In this document: in pieces, positions 25,107 through 33,138 of the stretch
Layout: each line of letters begins with the position of its first letter
Position numbering within the stretch: the stretch's first letter is position 1
Origin: Pseudobutyrivibrio sp. OR37
Lineage (GTDB): Bacteria; Bacillota; Clostridia; Lachnospirales; Lachnospiraceae
DNA length: 64,000 nucleotides
Direction: 5' to 3'
Assembly (NCBI RefSeq): GCF_900113655.1
Contig: NZ_FOQF01000007.1
Coordinates: forward strand, 62,001-126,000
Notes under the pieces: model-generated
What the model saw: only the letters and a program-made list of their open reading frames with translations
What the model was told of the DNA's origin: nothing
Database searches by the model: none
Position numbers and translations under genes: made by a program

Positions 25107-25415
25107 CTATTCACAAAAATATACAAAATACACTACCAAAGCAACAAATGCTCCTATCGGTATCATCGCACCTATCATCATTCCAATGAGATAGTATTTT
25201 CTTCTTTGCAATGATGCTATAAATTTGTGCCCTCTACTTTTCTTTTCTAGTTCATTTATTTCGATTTCCTGCTCCAATTGTTTTAGCTTACCTTTACAGT
25301 GGTTACAAGATTCAAGATGATTTTCTACCATAAGCTTCACCGAATCTGTTAACACCTCATCCCTGTATGATGGCAGCAAATCTTCTATTATTTCGCATGA
25401 TATTTTTTCCATCAC
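25107..25415 (-). CDS. Zinc-finger anti-sigma factor, second copy
   Basis: A 102-residue single-pass membrane protein. An N-terminal zf-HC2 domain shows His33-x3-Cys37-x2-Cys40 with an earlier Cys7, the ZAS pattern that binds ECF sigma factors; a membrane helix spans about 74-100. It overlaps the preceding paralogue by four bases (ATGA) and so is translationally coupled to it. Confidence 0.82.
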   Translation of the reverse strand: MMEKISCEIIEDLLPSYRDEVLTDSVKLMVENHLESCNHCKGKLKQLEQEIEINELEKKSRGHKFIASLQRRKYYLIGMMIGAMIPIGAFVALVVYFVYFCE

Positions 25416-25705
25416 AATACTCCATTCGTTAAAATGTAGTTTATAATTACTACAACTATGATTGCAAAGAAAAGGTACCCCAGCACTCCTAAGAATATTT
25501 TAAGAAGGATAGGGATTTTAAATCTCCTCTTTCTTTTTACTGGGTTTGGTAGCTGCATATCTGCTGTCATTGCCTCATAAATTTCCTTGCATTCTTCGCA
25601 TGTTTTAATATGCTCTTCTATAAATTTCTTCGATGCCTCACTTGCTTTTCCATCGATATAAATAGGAAGAAGATCTGCCACTAAATCGCATTCAATATTA
25701 CTCAT
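25412..25705 (-). CDS. Zinc-finger anti-sigma factor, first copy
   Basis: A 97-residue paralogue of the next gene: Cys6, His32-x3-Cys36-x2-Cys39, a basic linker and one membrane helix (about 65-95). It overlaps the sigma gene by eight bases. Having two anti-sigma proteins behind one sigma factor is unusual; they may sense different signals or form a heterodimer. Confidence 0.82.
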   Translation of the reverse strand: MSNIECDLVADLLPIYIDGKASEASKKFIEEHIKTCEECKEIYEAMTADMQLPNPVKRKRRFKIPILLKIFLGVLGYLFFAIIVVVIINYILTNGVL

Positions 25706-26189
25706 ATTCGCACATCTCCTTTCCTATTTTTGCCTTGCCACGATAGAAGGTTACCCTGGCCCAGTTTTCTGTCTTGCCCTTCAGTTCTCCTATTTCCTTG
25801 AAGGAAAGCTCACCTCGTATCCTATAAAGCATCACATCCTTTGTAGTGCTATCTAGCTTTTCGATAGCCGCATACAATGCCTTGTTTGTTTCATTTTTGA
25901 TGTACATCTCCTCAACCAGCTCACCAGTGGGTATCTCCATGGCTTCTTCCATTGGAAGCTGTTTGAATTTATTGCTTTTTTCAAGATGCTGCCAGAAGGT
26001 GTATTTTGCTATCTGGCATAGCCAGGTTGAAACCTTTGCATCACCTCTGAATGTATCGCTTCGTCTTATTGCACGAAGGAAAGTCTCCTGAGTTAGGTCC
26101 TCGGCCAAGTCCCTATCTCCGTTAGTAAGTGTCAGAAGAAAGCCTAGCACAAGCTGATAGTATTCTTCGCACATATTCTTGATGTTCAA
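25698..26189 (-). CDS. ECF RNA polymerase sigma factor
   Basis: A 163-residue sigma-70-family protein with region 2 (about 10-75, DRDLAEDLTQETFLRAIRR) and region 4 (about 110-160, LSFKEIGELKGKTENWARVT) only, the ECF form. It heads a four-gene operon with two zinc anti-sigma factors and a membrane protein. A TGTAAC-N15-CGGA promoter upstream suggests autoregulation. Confidence 0.93.
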   Translation of the reverse strand: MNIKNMCEEYYQLVLGFLLTLTNGDRDLAEDLTQETFLRAIRRSDTFRGDAKVSTWLCQIAKYTFWQHLEKSNKFKQLPMEEAMEIPTGELVEEMYIKNETNKALYAAIEKLDSTTKDVMLYRIRGELSFKEIGELKGKTENWARVTFYRGKAKIGKEMCEYE

Positions 26190-26228
26190 GCTTTCTTCCT
26201 CCCTTTTTATTTGCTTTCACTACATTAG

Positions 26229-26253
26229 TCCGATTATGTAGAATTTTGTTACA
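26229..26253 (-). promoter_or_regulatory. ECF-type promoter upstream of the first sigma operon
   Basis: Minus strand TGTAAC (26253-26248), 15 bases, then CGGA (26232-26229), followed by CTAATGTA. The second sigma operon has the same CTAATGTA downstream of its CGTC, supporting both as ECF promoters. Confidence 0.5.
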
Positions 26254-26395
26254 AACTTTTTTATTTTACTTTTAAAAGATTATCATATCATCTGCCTGTA
26301 ACATAGTAATTTCAGGTCAAAATTCAACAATTTTAATGACTTGGGAATTCAAGAATGATATTATATTTTTATATTATTTATAGGGAGGAAAAATC

Positions 26396-26803
26396 ATGAG
26401 TAATTTTTCAGTTGCGGATGAAATCAAAAAATACAAAGATTTGTTAGATCAGGGTGTTATTACCCAGGAAGAATTCGAGCAGAAGAAATCAGAGCTATTA
26501 AAATCTCAGCCAGCTACTTCTGGCAGCACTCCTGGCATGTCAGCTCAGACTACTGGCATCGTAGCTTATCTTACTTGGATTGGCTTCATAATCGCTATTC
26601 TTATAGGTGACAGAGAACATGCAATGTTCCATATCAATCAGGCACTTGTTATTAATCTTTTCTTCTTCCTTGGATGGATTCCTGTTCTTGGATGGATTTG
26701 GTCAATCATCATGGTTGTACTTTGGATTATTGCTTTAATTGGCGCATGCAACGGTGAAGAACGTCCAGTTCCTATTCTTGGTGGAATTAAAATTTTAAGC
26801 TAA
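26396..26803 (+). CDS. SHOCT-domain plus DUF4870-like membrane protein
   Basis: A 135-residue protein: an N-terminal SHOCT motif (KYKDLLDQGVITQEEFEQKK, residues about 13-32), a short Gly/Ser/Pro linker, and two or three membrane helices from about 52 of the DUF4870 type (HAMFHINQALVINLF). Function unknown. GGGAGGAAAAATC precedes the ATG. It is a monocistronic gene with a strong terminator. Confidence 0.8.
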   Translation: MSNFSVADEIKKYKDLLDQGVITQEEFEQKKSELLKSQPATSGSTPGMSAQTTGIVAYLTWIGFIIAILIGDREHAMFHINQALVINLFFFLGWIPVLGWIWSIIMVVLWIIALIGACNGEERPVPILGGIKILS

Positions 26804-26810
26804 ATACCAT

Positions 26811-26844
26811 AAAAAAGAGTCGACGGTTCAATTCGTCGACTCTT
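26811..26844. terminator. Bidirectional intrinsic terminator
   Basis: AAGAGTCGAC/GTCGACTCTT is a perfect 10-bp stem between the convergent DUF4870-like and nitroreductase genes; flanking A/T runs suit both directions. Confidence 0.85.
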
Positions 26845-26851
26845 ACAATTC

Positions 26852-27661
26852 TTACCATACGTAGCTTGCTATGTATTCAGTTTTTTCTGGGGCCAAAATA
26901 CCAGGGTCTGCCTGCTTGAATGTAAGCTTTTTGCCCTCTTCTCGGCACTGGTTTTCAAAATGATAAAGAGCAATTCCAAGGTCTACCTTCTGTAAATCAT
27001 AAGTTCCATTGTCGTAGCCCTTATCCTTTTTCTCATAGAAATGTGCAGCATTTTCTGTAACCACTACTCGCCATGGCTGCTTGTTTACAGCTGATGGCGC
27101 AAGGCGAACTGCTTCGAGAGCTGTCTTAATTCCAAGTTCATCCGCCTTAGCTTCTGTAAGTGGCGTTTCAAAGCTGTTTGCAAAAAATAATTCTGAAAAA
27201 TCATATCTGCTATCAGCCTTTACGCCCTTTCGCATAAGAACTTCCTTCATGCCCATTTTATCTGCTGTATATCCTATAGGACTCATACATGGCATGATTT
27301 CATCTTCCTTAAGATTAGAAGCTTTTTCAAACTTATCCCTTGGCATGGTGCCACCAATCCAAACTGTGCCAAGATTCTTGCTTACTGCGTACATCAATAG
27401 CTCTTCAAAGCTGTAACCGTATGCAACATCTGAGTTTGTTCCCTTTTTCACTTTAGCAGCGATATATTCCTTTTCACCAGAGAGAACCGGGCTAGAAAGA
27501 CCATGTTCATCCTTATTCAAGAATACAAACTCAACAGGGATGTTATATGGATTTACGATGCTCCCTGCATATTCCTTCAAATCATCTATTACTTCGTTGC
27601 CTATACCTTTGCCATCAAAGGTTCGTACACTTCGTCTGTTTTTTACGTCATCAATAAACAT
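26852..27661 (-). CDS. Nitroreductase-family flavoprotein
   Basis: A 269-residue FMN-dependent oxidoreductase. The family signature RRSVRTFDGKGI is at the start, the central region has VSKNLGTVWIGGTM, and the FMN-binding RLAPSAVNKQPWRVVV lies near residue 190. It resembles the longer, internally repeated nitroreductases of Clostridia. The substrate is unknown. AGGAC precedes the start, and no partner gene is visible. Confidence 0.88.
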   Translation of the reverse strand: MFIDDVKNRRSVRTFDGKGIGNEVIDDLKEYAGSIVNPYNIPVEFVFLNKDEHGLSSPVLSGEKEYIAAKVKKGTNSDVAYGYSFEELLMYAVSKNLGTVWIGGTMPRDKFEKASNLKEDEIMPCMSPIGYTADKMGMKEVLMRKGVKADSRYDFSELFFANSFETPLTEAKADELGIKTALEAVRLAPSAVNKQPWRVVVTENAAHFYEKKDKGYDNGTYDLQKVDLGIALYHFENQCREEGKKLTFKQADPGILAPEKTEYIASYVW

Positions 27662-27870
27662 ATTTAGGTCCTCCCGTAGTATATAGATTTCACACTATTC
27701 GATAGCATGCAATATTATTTTACATACTATCCTATTTTAATCATTAATTCAATCCCACTACGGATATTTTTATATTATCTTTCGATTTTTACGTAAACCA
27801 CGTAAGCTAAGCTTGTTTATTTATATTAATATGTTAACATTGAAACTAATAATCACATAGGGGGTTCAAA

Positions 27871-28341
27871 ATGAATATTCGAAGAGCTAGTGAAAAAGAT
27901 ATCGACAGCTTGATTAAGCTATTACAGGAAGTGCTTGAAATTCATGCCAATATCAGACCTGATATTTTTATTTCAGGGACTACCAAATATACACGAAGCG
28001 AGCTGATTGAGAAGCTTGCTAACGATGAAGAGCCAATCTACGTGGCCGTAGATGAGAATGATGATGTAATGGGTTACGCATTTTGCGCCCTCAGAAATCA
28101 GCCTTTCTCCACCAACATGGTTCCTTTCAAATCACTTTATATCGATGATCTATGTGTTGATAGCAACTACCGTGGTCAGCATATTGGCGAGCAGCTTTTC
28201 GAATATGTTAAAGCTGAAGCAAAGCGCCTAGGCTGCTACGAAATCACTCTTGCTGTGTGGGCAGGAAATGATGGCGCTGAAAGATTCTATGATAGAATAG
28301 GTTTCAAAACTAAAGAACGTATTATGGAATACATCTTATAA
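27871..28341 (+). CDS. GNAT-family N-acetyltransferase
   Basis: A 156-residue acetyltransferase with the acetyl-CoA-binding motif A in LCVDSNYRGQHIGEQLFEYV (residues about 90-109) and the family end GAERFYDRIGFKTKER. It is most like amino-acid or small-molecule acetyltransferases; the acceptor is unknown. The start is preceded by GGGGGTTCAAA, and a terminator follows at once. Confidence 0.9.
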   Translation: MNIRRASEKDIDSLIKLLQEVLEIHANIRPDIFISGTTKYTRSELIEKLANDEEPIYVAVDENDDVMGYAFCALRNQPFSTNMVPFKSLYIDDLCVDSNYRGQHIGEQLFEYVKAEAKRLGCYEITLAVWAGNDGAERFYDRIGFKTKERIMEYIL

Positions 28342-28376
28342 AAAACAGATGGCTCAAAACCGGGCCATCTGTTTTT
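28341..28376. terminator. Bidirectional intrinsic terminator
   Basis: AAAAACAGATGGC/GCCATCTGTTTTT is a perfect 13-bp stem between the convergent acetyltransferase and DUF4179-like genes. Confidence 0.88.
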
Positions 28377-28384
28377 GTGTATTG

Positions 28385-29596
28385 TTAGAATGAAAGTACT
28401 ACACTCCACAATGCTTTTTCATCAAGGATATCCTTAGCTTTATCTGTCTCTAATTGCTGTCCTTTTATTTCATCCATATAATCATAATAATCACAAACAT
28501 ATAGCATAATTTCTGAAACATCATGACCTTCAACTGGAAGCATATTCATATTATTCACGGCAGACATGTGTTTTCCATCCTTATCCAAAGCAACAACTAT
28601 ATAATTAGCATTAGGATCATCATAATCTAGCTCTAATTCAAATGGCGTCTTGCTGACGGTAATCTTGCTAAGTCCTGAAACTCCTTCAACATCAATAGCT
28701 CTTGTTGTAGTATTTTGTCTATCCACATTTACTTCAAAGTTAAAATGCCAAGGTCCGTCAATCCACCAATTCTCATATTCGTTTTTCCAGCCCAGTGCAT
28801 CTCGCTCGTCTACAGTCAGCTCTGAAGCGGCTGGATTATTAATATCTGTCACAATAGAATTTAGGTCGAAGTCTACAGTAAATGAGTCTGGTAAATCATA
28901 ATGAGAAACTGGTGTGTCCGCATCTGTACTATACTCATTAGACTCTAAAACATCTTTTGAATAGTAATTAAGCACGTATGATAAATCGACCTTAACCACA
29001 CCCTGGAAGGTATTATCATCAATAAATTCACCATTCAGGTACTCTAAAGAATTGTTATTCAAACTACTATCTTCTGTTTCAAAGCTATATTTTAGCTTAG
29101 AATCGAAAAGATAGAACATATACATATCTTTATTATCCAAATCAGGATACATCTGGCTGATAGGGAACGACTCTTTACTTTCCACTATCATACTGATGTA
29201 CATAGCCTTTTCGTCGCAGTAAATATCTTGAAGTGTAACTGTGTTTCCATCTACTGTTTGTGTCAGCGCTACTGCCTCGTTCAATGAGTCTGATGCTATA
29301 GGATTTGCGTATTTTTCATAATCTCCGCCAAACCCAAGCTTGTGACCCAAGCTAGAAAATACATTTCCTACAACAGGAACCTCCTCAGCAAAAGTAGGAT
29401 TTGTAATGCATACTCCAGAGAAAACTACCACGCCAAATACTGCAGCTGTTGCTACGATTGTTTTTATTAGTCTGAAACTTCTTTTTTTCATTGTCCTCTC
29501 CTCTTCCTCATAAATCTGAGTAAAGGCAAGGTCTACTTTCTCCTGAACTATTGTAGGAATCTCAGCATCAGATATTATCAATTTCTTTTTATCCAT
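28385..29596 (-). CDS. DUF4179-like membrane protein, probable anti-sigma partner
   Basis: A 403-residue protein with a short cytoplasmic part (1-35), one membrane helix (about 42-62, IVATAAVFGVVVFSGVCI) and a large extracellular region with a DUF4179-like start (EEVPVVGNVFSSLGHKLG). Such proteins follow ECF sigma genes and are thought to hold the sigma factor at the membrane. The start at 29596 (MDKKK) has AAGGAAG 9 bases ahead; an upstream in-frame TTG lacks a ribosome site. Confidence 0.8.
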   Translation of the reverse strand: MDKKKLIISDAEIPTIVQEKVDLAFTQIYEEEERTMKKRSFRLIKTIVATAAVFGVVVFSGVCITNPTFAEEVPVVGNVFSSLGHKLGFGGDYEKYANPIASDSLNEAVALTQTVDGNTVTLQDIYCDEKAMYISMIVESKESFPISQMYPDLDNKDMYMFYLFDSKLKYSFETEDSSLNNNSLEYLNGEFIDDNTFQGVVKVDLSYVLNYYSKDVLESNEYSTDADTPVSHYDLPDSFTVDFDLNSIVTDINNPAASELTVDERDALGWKNEYENWWIDGPWHFNFEVNVDRQNTTTRAIDVEGVSGLSKITVSKTPFELELDYDDPNANYIVVALDKDGKHMSAVNNMNMLPVEGHDVSEIMLYVCDYYDYMDEIKGQQLETDKAKDILDEKALWSVVLSF

Positions 29597-29612
29597 TTTA
29601 CTGTCTTCCTTT

Positions 29613-30122
29613 CTACTCAACTATCTCGTAATATCTGGCCAATCGCTCTCGGCCACGTTTCAATCTTGTTTTGACGGTATTTGTTGGAATATCTAGCACT
29701 CTAGAAATTTCATCCAAGGAATATCCCTGCCAATAAAACATAATTATGATTACTCTGTATTTTTCCTCAAGCTTGCCTAAAGCCTCTTTGAGTTCTAAAT
29801 TACAGTTATCCTCATAGGTAGGTTCTTCCCATTCGTTTAACTCAACCTGAGCCTGCTTCTTTCTGATGATGTCATAACAATTATTCATGAGAATCTTTGT
29901 AAGCCAGGTCTTAAAATACTTGTTAAACTTAAGTGTATCGATTTTCTCCCAACAATTAAGGATAGTCTCTTGGATGGCATCTGCCACATCCTCATCATTC
30001 ATAAGAATTGCCAGTGCCACCTTGTACATATCCTGCATGTGTCTGTTAATCAGTTCAGTAAAAGCATCCTTATCACGCCTCTTCGCTCTTACTATAAGTT
30101 CATTTATGTCTCGTTTCTGCAT
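29613..30122 (-). CDS. ECF RNA polymerase sigma factor
   Basis: A 169-residue sigma factor with regions 2 (DEDVADAIQETILNCWEKID, about 44-63) and 4 (YSLDEISRVLDIPTNTVKTR, about 135-154). The start at 30122 (MQKRDI) has AGGAGG 9 bases upstream; a further upstream GTG does not. A TGAAAC-N16-CGTC promoter lies ahead and is probably recognised by this sigma itself. The next gene is its likely membrane anti-sigma. Confidence 0.93.
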   Translation of the reverse strand: MQKRDINELIVRAKRRDKDAFTELINRHMQDMYKVALAILMNDEDVADAIQETILNCWEKIDTLKFNKYFKTWLTKILMNNCYDIIRKKQAQVELNEWEEPTYEDNCNLELKEALGKLEEKYRVIIIMFYWQGYSLDEISRVLDIPTNTVKTRLKRGRERLARYYEIVE

Positions 30123-30196
30123 TTGATGCAGCCTCCTGTTGTGCACACAGTATTAAGAATAATCAAAGCGTCCTTCAATTGTTCTTACATACATTA

Positions 30197-30222
30197 GACG
30201 TGTAAGGAATGAAAAAGTTTCA
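30197..30222 (-). promoter_or_regulatory. ECF-type promoter of the second sigma operon
   Basis: Minus strand TGAAAC (30222-30217), 16 bases, CGTC (30200-30197), a close match to the classic ECF consensus. Its -35 box lies inside a 14-bp inverted repeat. Confidence 0.65.
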
Positions 30223-30248
30223 CATATTTTAATTTATGTGAAACTTTT
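30213..30248. repeat. 14-bp perfect inverted repeat overlapping the ECF -35 box
   Basis: AAAAGTTTCACATA (30213-30226) and TATGTGAAACTTTT (30235-30248) are exact complements with an 8-base loop. It could be an operator or a second terminator for the upstream lipoprotein gene. Confidence 0.7.
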
Positions 30249-30253
30249 AATGT

Positions 30254-30297
30254 AAAAAAGTGACTACTCATAATCTGGCTGGATTGAATAGTCACTA
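30254..30297 (-). terminator. Terminator of the lipoprotein gene
   Basis: AGTGACTA/TAGTCACT stem with an inner AATC/GATT pairing, followed on the minus strand by TTTTTT, directly after the stop at 30299. Confidence 0.7.
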
Positions 30298-30298
30298 A

Positions 30299-31099
30299 TC
30301 AATTTATCTCTAATTTTGTATAACTATTGTTTGTTGTTATTCTATATTTGTATTCTACATCTGAGAAGTCGTCATTTGCAGATGTGACGTAAGTATGATT
30401 AAACTGCTCTTCAGTCTGCATATAATAATAAACACCATTAGGTTTATTCCCATTTTTCTCCTGTATATAGCTAATTACTTCCTCTGCAGCTTTTAAAGCA
30501 TCCTCTTCTTTTTCAAAAGGATCAACCATGCATATGTATGTTGTAGCTGATGCTCTGGATAATGCATCCCCTTCTCCTTCTTCTAGGATATTTATTGTTG
30601 AAAACACCTCAAATTCAGTTTCTGGGAACTTATCTTTTATACAATTTCTTATTTCCTGTTCATATTCGGTCATCGACTGTAATTCTAGGTAATCATCGGT
30701 ATAAGTTACTTTTTTTGAATCAGATTTAGTTACACTTTTAACGGTTACTATGCATTCACTGTCATCAACAGGATAAACTTCTAATGATGGAGCCTCAATA
30801 CCTGTTGAGTCTGCATAAAATTTATAAAATTCAAATTCCTTATCATATTTATTTTCTATATAATCTAGCATTAAGCCAATGTTTCTAATATTTATTTGCT
30901 GCATAGCATCCAACTCATCATAGTTTTGTGGAAGCCCAGCTTCTTTTAATATTTTTTTCTGCTTTTCAGATAGCACTACTTCGTCCTCATGCCTTATTGC
31001 TACCACTTCTTCATCCTGTTTTTCAGTTTTTGCTGAACATGCCCCCAACATACAAGCCATTGTAATATATGCCAATAAAATATATATTTTTCTCTTCAT
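30299..31099 (-). CDS. Lipoprotein of unknown function
   Basis: The 266-residue protein begins with a lipoprotein signal ending in LGAC (Cys about 21). A helical segment (about 44-90, VVLSEKQKKILKEAGLPQNY) resembles a motif seen in other Lachnospiraceae lipoproteins; the remainder is acidic with no recognised domain. It sits upstream of the ECF sigma gene on the same strand but is separated by a terminator. Confidence 0.75.
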   Translation of the reverse strand: MKRKIYILLAYITMACMLGACSAKTEKQDEEVVAIRHEDEVVLSEKQKKILKEAGLPQNYDELDAMQQINIRNIGLMLDYIENKYDKEFEFYKFYADSTGIEAPSLEVYPVDDSECIVTVKSVTKSDSKKVTYTDDYLELQSMTEYEQEIRNCIKDKFPETEFEVFSTINILEEGEGDALSRASATTYICMVDPFEKEEDALKAAEEVISYIQEKNGNKPNGVYYYMQTEEQFNHTYVTSANDDFSDVEYKYRITTNNSYTKLEIN

Positions 31100-31242
31100 C
31101 TAATTTCCTTCCTCGCCATCAAAAAAATCGCTAGTTTGATTACTTTTCATAATATTATCCTTTAATTTACATTATAATTTTTATATTCATATAAACTATT
31201 TGTATTATAAATATTCCAGAAAAGCGTAACAAGTTTTAACTA

Positions 31243-31292
31243 AAAAACAACCGCAAGTTACATTTTATTTTTTGTAACTTGCGGTTGTTTTT
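31243..31292. terminator. Strong intrinsic terminator of pepF
   Basis: AACAACCGCAAGTTAC and its exact complement form a 16-bp or longer stem with A and T runs on the outside, immediately past the pepF stop. Confidence 0.9.
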
Positions 31293-33101
31293 TTAGTTAA
31301 GCTCTATATTTAATTCTTCAATCTCATCAATGATTCCACCGATGTAATCGATTGTATCGATTAATGCTGCGTCTGTGGTTACGTCAACGCCTGCCATCAT
31401 GGCAAACTCTACTGGAGCTACGGTGCCGCCTGCTGCAAGGGTCTTCTTCCAATCATCGACAGCTGGCTGTCCTTCCTTACGAATTCGCTTCATCACCTGA
31501 GTTGCGATTGTAAGGCTGGCGCTGTAGCTGTAAGAATAAAGTCCCATATAGTAATGTGGCTGGCGCATCCATGTGAGCTCGCAGCCTTCTGTAAGCTCTA
31601 CCTCATCGCCCCAGAATTTCTTAAGGACGTTCTTGTAAATCTCGTTTAGTGTCTCAGCTGGAACTGCCTCTCCCTTATCAACAAGCTTGTAAACCTCTCT
31701 CTGATAAGCAGCCTCTAGGAGATGTGTTACAAAGTTGTGGTAGTAGGTGTTTGAAATCTGGGATGCAAGCACCCATCTTCTAAATCTCTTATCATCACCA
31801 CTCTTTTCCTTCAGATACTCTGCCATGAGGAGCTCGTTTATGGTAGATGGCGCCTCCACCACGTAGTTAGACACCTCTGCATCAAGAGCACTCTGTGTCT
31901 GATTACATGTGTAGAAGTGGCCTGCGTGACCAAGCTCGTGAGCAAGTGTGAATACATCGCTCATTCTCTCGTTCCATGAAAGCAGGATGTATGAACCCTT
32001 CTGATATGGGCTTGCGCAGAAGCCGCCAGTAGATTTACCAATGTTCTGGGCAAAATCAATCCATCTTTCATCGTAAGCTGTTTCAAGCATCTTCACATAC
32101 TCAGGTCCCATGATTTTAAGACCGTCAAGGATGTACTTCTTTGACTCCTCTATTGTAACGTGTGGGTCGTAATCTGGGTCGAGAGTGATTTTCAAATCTG
32201 CGTAGGTCATCTTATCAAGACCGTGTGCTTCTTTAAGAAGACGAGCATACTTTCTCATGTGAGGCGCAAGCTTCTCCATAATGATGTCGATTTGTCTATC
32301 GTACATCTCTCTTGTAACCTTCTGCTGGAAGAGAAGCATGTCAATTACACTATCGTATTTACGAAGGTCAGCAATAATCTTTTCTGTGCGAACGTGAGCG
32401 CCGTAGACTGTAGCTGTTGTGTACATGTAATCTCTAAGCTTGTTAGAGAATGCGCTGAAGGCTGCTCGTCTAACATCAGTGTCGCGCTCGTATTCGTAAT
32501 TATCCTCGAAAAGGCTGTAGCCTAAAGGATGCTTTTCGCCCTTTGCTTCAAAATCAGGGAAGCTCATGTCTGCAAGCTTGCTGGTTTCGTAGATGTTGTA
32601 TGGGGCATCAATTGTCTCTCTAAGGGAAGCCATTGCCTTTTCTGTTTCTGGAGATAGACGATGTGGCTTCTCTCTTTCGATATCCTGCAAGTGGCACTTG
32701 CCTACTGTGGCAGATTTGATTGCCTCTTCAATCAGCTCCACTGGCGCATCTGCGAGTTCGCTGTCGATGAATGAAAGGGCGCTATCTGCCTTTGCAAATT
32801 CTGCAAGGACGATTGACTGCTCCTTCTGAGCCTCAGCATCTGTGTAATCTACGGAAACGTTAAGGCTCACGTAGTTGTAAAGCAAATCAATCTGGCGGCC
32901 CCATTCGTTGTATTTTTCCATGCACGCATTGATGGTTGCGGCATCTGTAAGCTTGCCCTTGTATGTCTTTTCAATTTCTTCTGTTAATGATTTGAATTCC
33001 TCTAACGCCTTTTTCAAATCATCCTTTGTTTTAAAAATTCTTGATGTATCCCACTTTAGATTCTCTGGGATTTCACTTCTTTTCTTAAGTGTTTCAGCCA
33101 T
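31293..33101 (-). CDS. pepF: Oligoendopeptidase F (M3 metallopeptidase)
   Basis: PepF is a cytoplasmic zinc peptidase that cleaves peptides of roughly 7-17 residues. At 602 residues it is of normal length; the zinc motif HELGHAGHF lies near residue 389 and the third ligand is in VEAPSTINELL about 26 residues later. The N-terminal helical half (KRSEIPENLKWDTSRIFKT) is typical. It lies 38 bases after the MFS gene stop and may be partly co-transcribed with it. Confidence 0.95.
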   Translation of the reverse strand: MAETLKKRSEIPENLKWDTSRIFKTKDDLKKALEEFKSLTEEIEKTYKGKLTDAATINACMEKYNEWGRQIDLLYNYVSLNVSVDYTDAEAQKEQSIVLAEFAKADSALSFIDSELADAPVELIEEAIKSATVGKCHLQDIEREKPHRLSPETEKAMASLRETIDAPYNIYETSKLADMSFPDFEAKGEKHPLGYSLFEDNYEYERDTDVRRAAFSAFSNKLRDYMYTTATVYGAHVRTEKIIADLRKYDSVIDMLLFQQKVTREMYDRQIDIIMEKLAPHMRKYARLLKEAHGLDKMTYADLKITLDPDYDPHVTIEESKKYILDGLKIMGPEYVKMLETAYDERWIDFAQNIGKSTGGFCASPYQKGSYILLSWNERMSDVFTLAHELGHAGHFYTCNQTQSALDAEVSNYVVEAPSTINELLMAEYLKEKSGDDKRFRRWVLASQISNTYYHNFVTHLLEAAYQREVYKLVDKGEAVPAETLNEIYKNVLKKFWGDEVELTEGCELTWMRQPHYYMGLYSYSYSASLTIATQVMKRIRKEGQPAVDDWKKTLAAGGTVAPVEFAMMAGVDVTTDAALIDTIDYIGGIIDEIEELNIELN

Positions 33102-33138
33102 TATTCTTCTCCTTTTTGGTTATTTGATTTTATTATCT

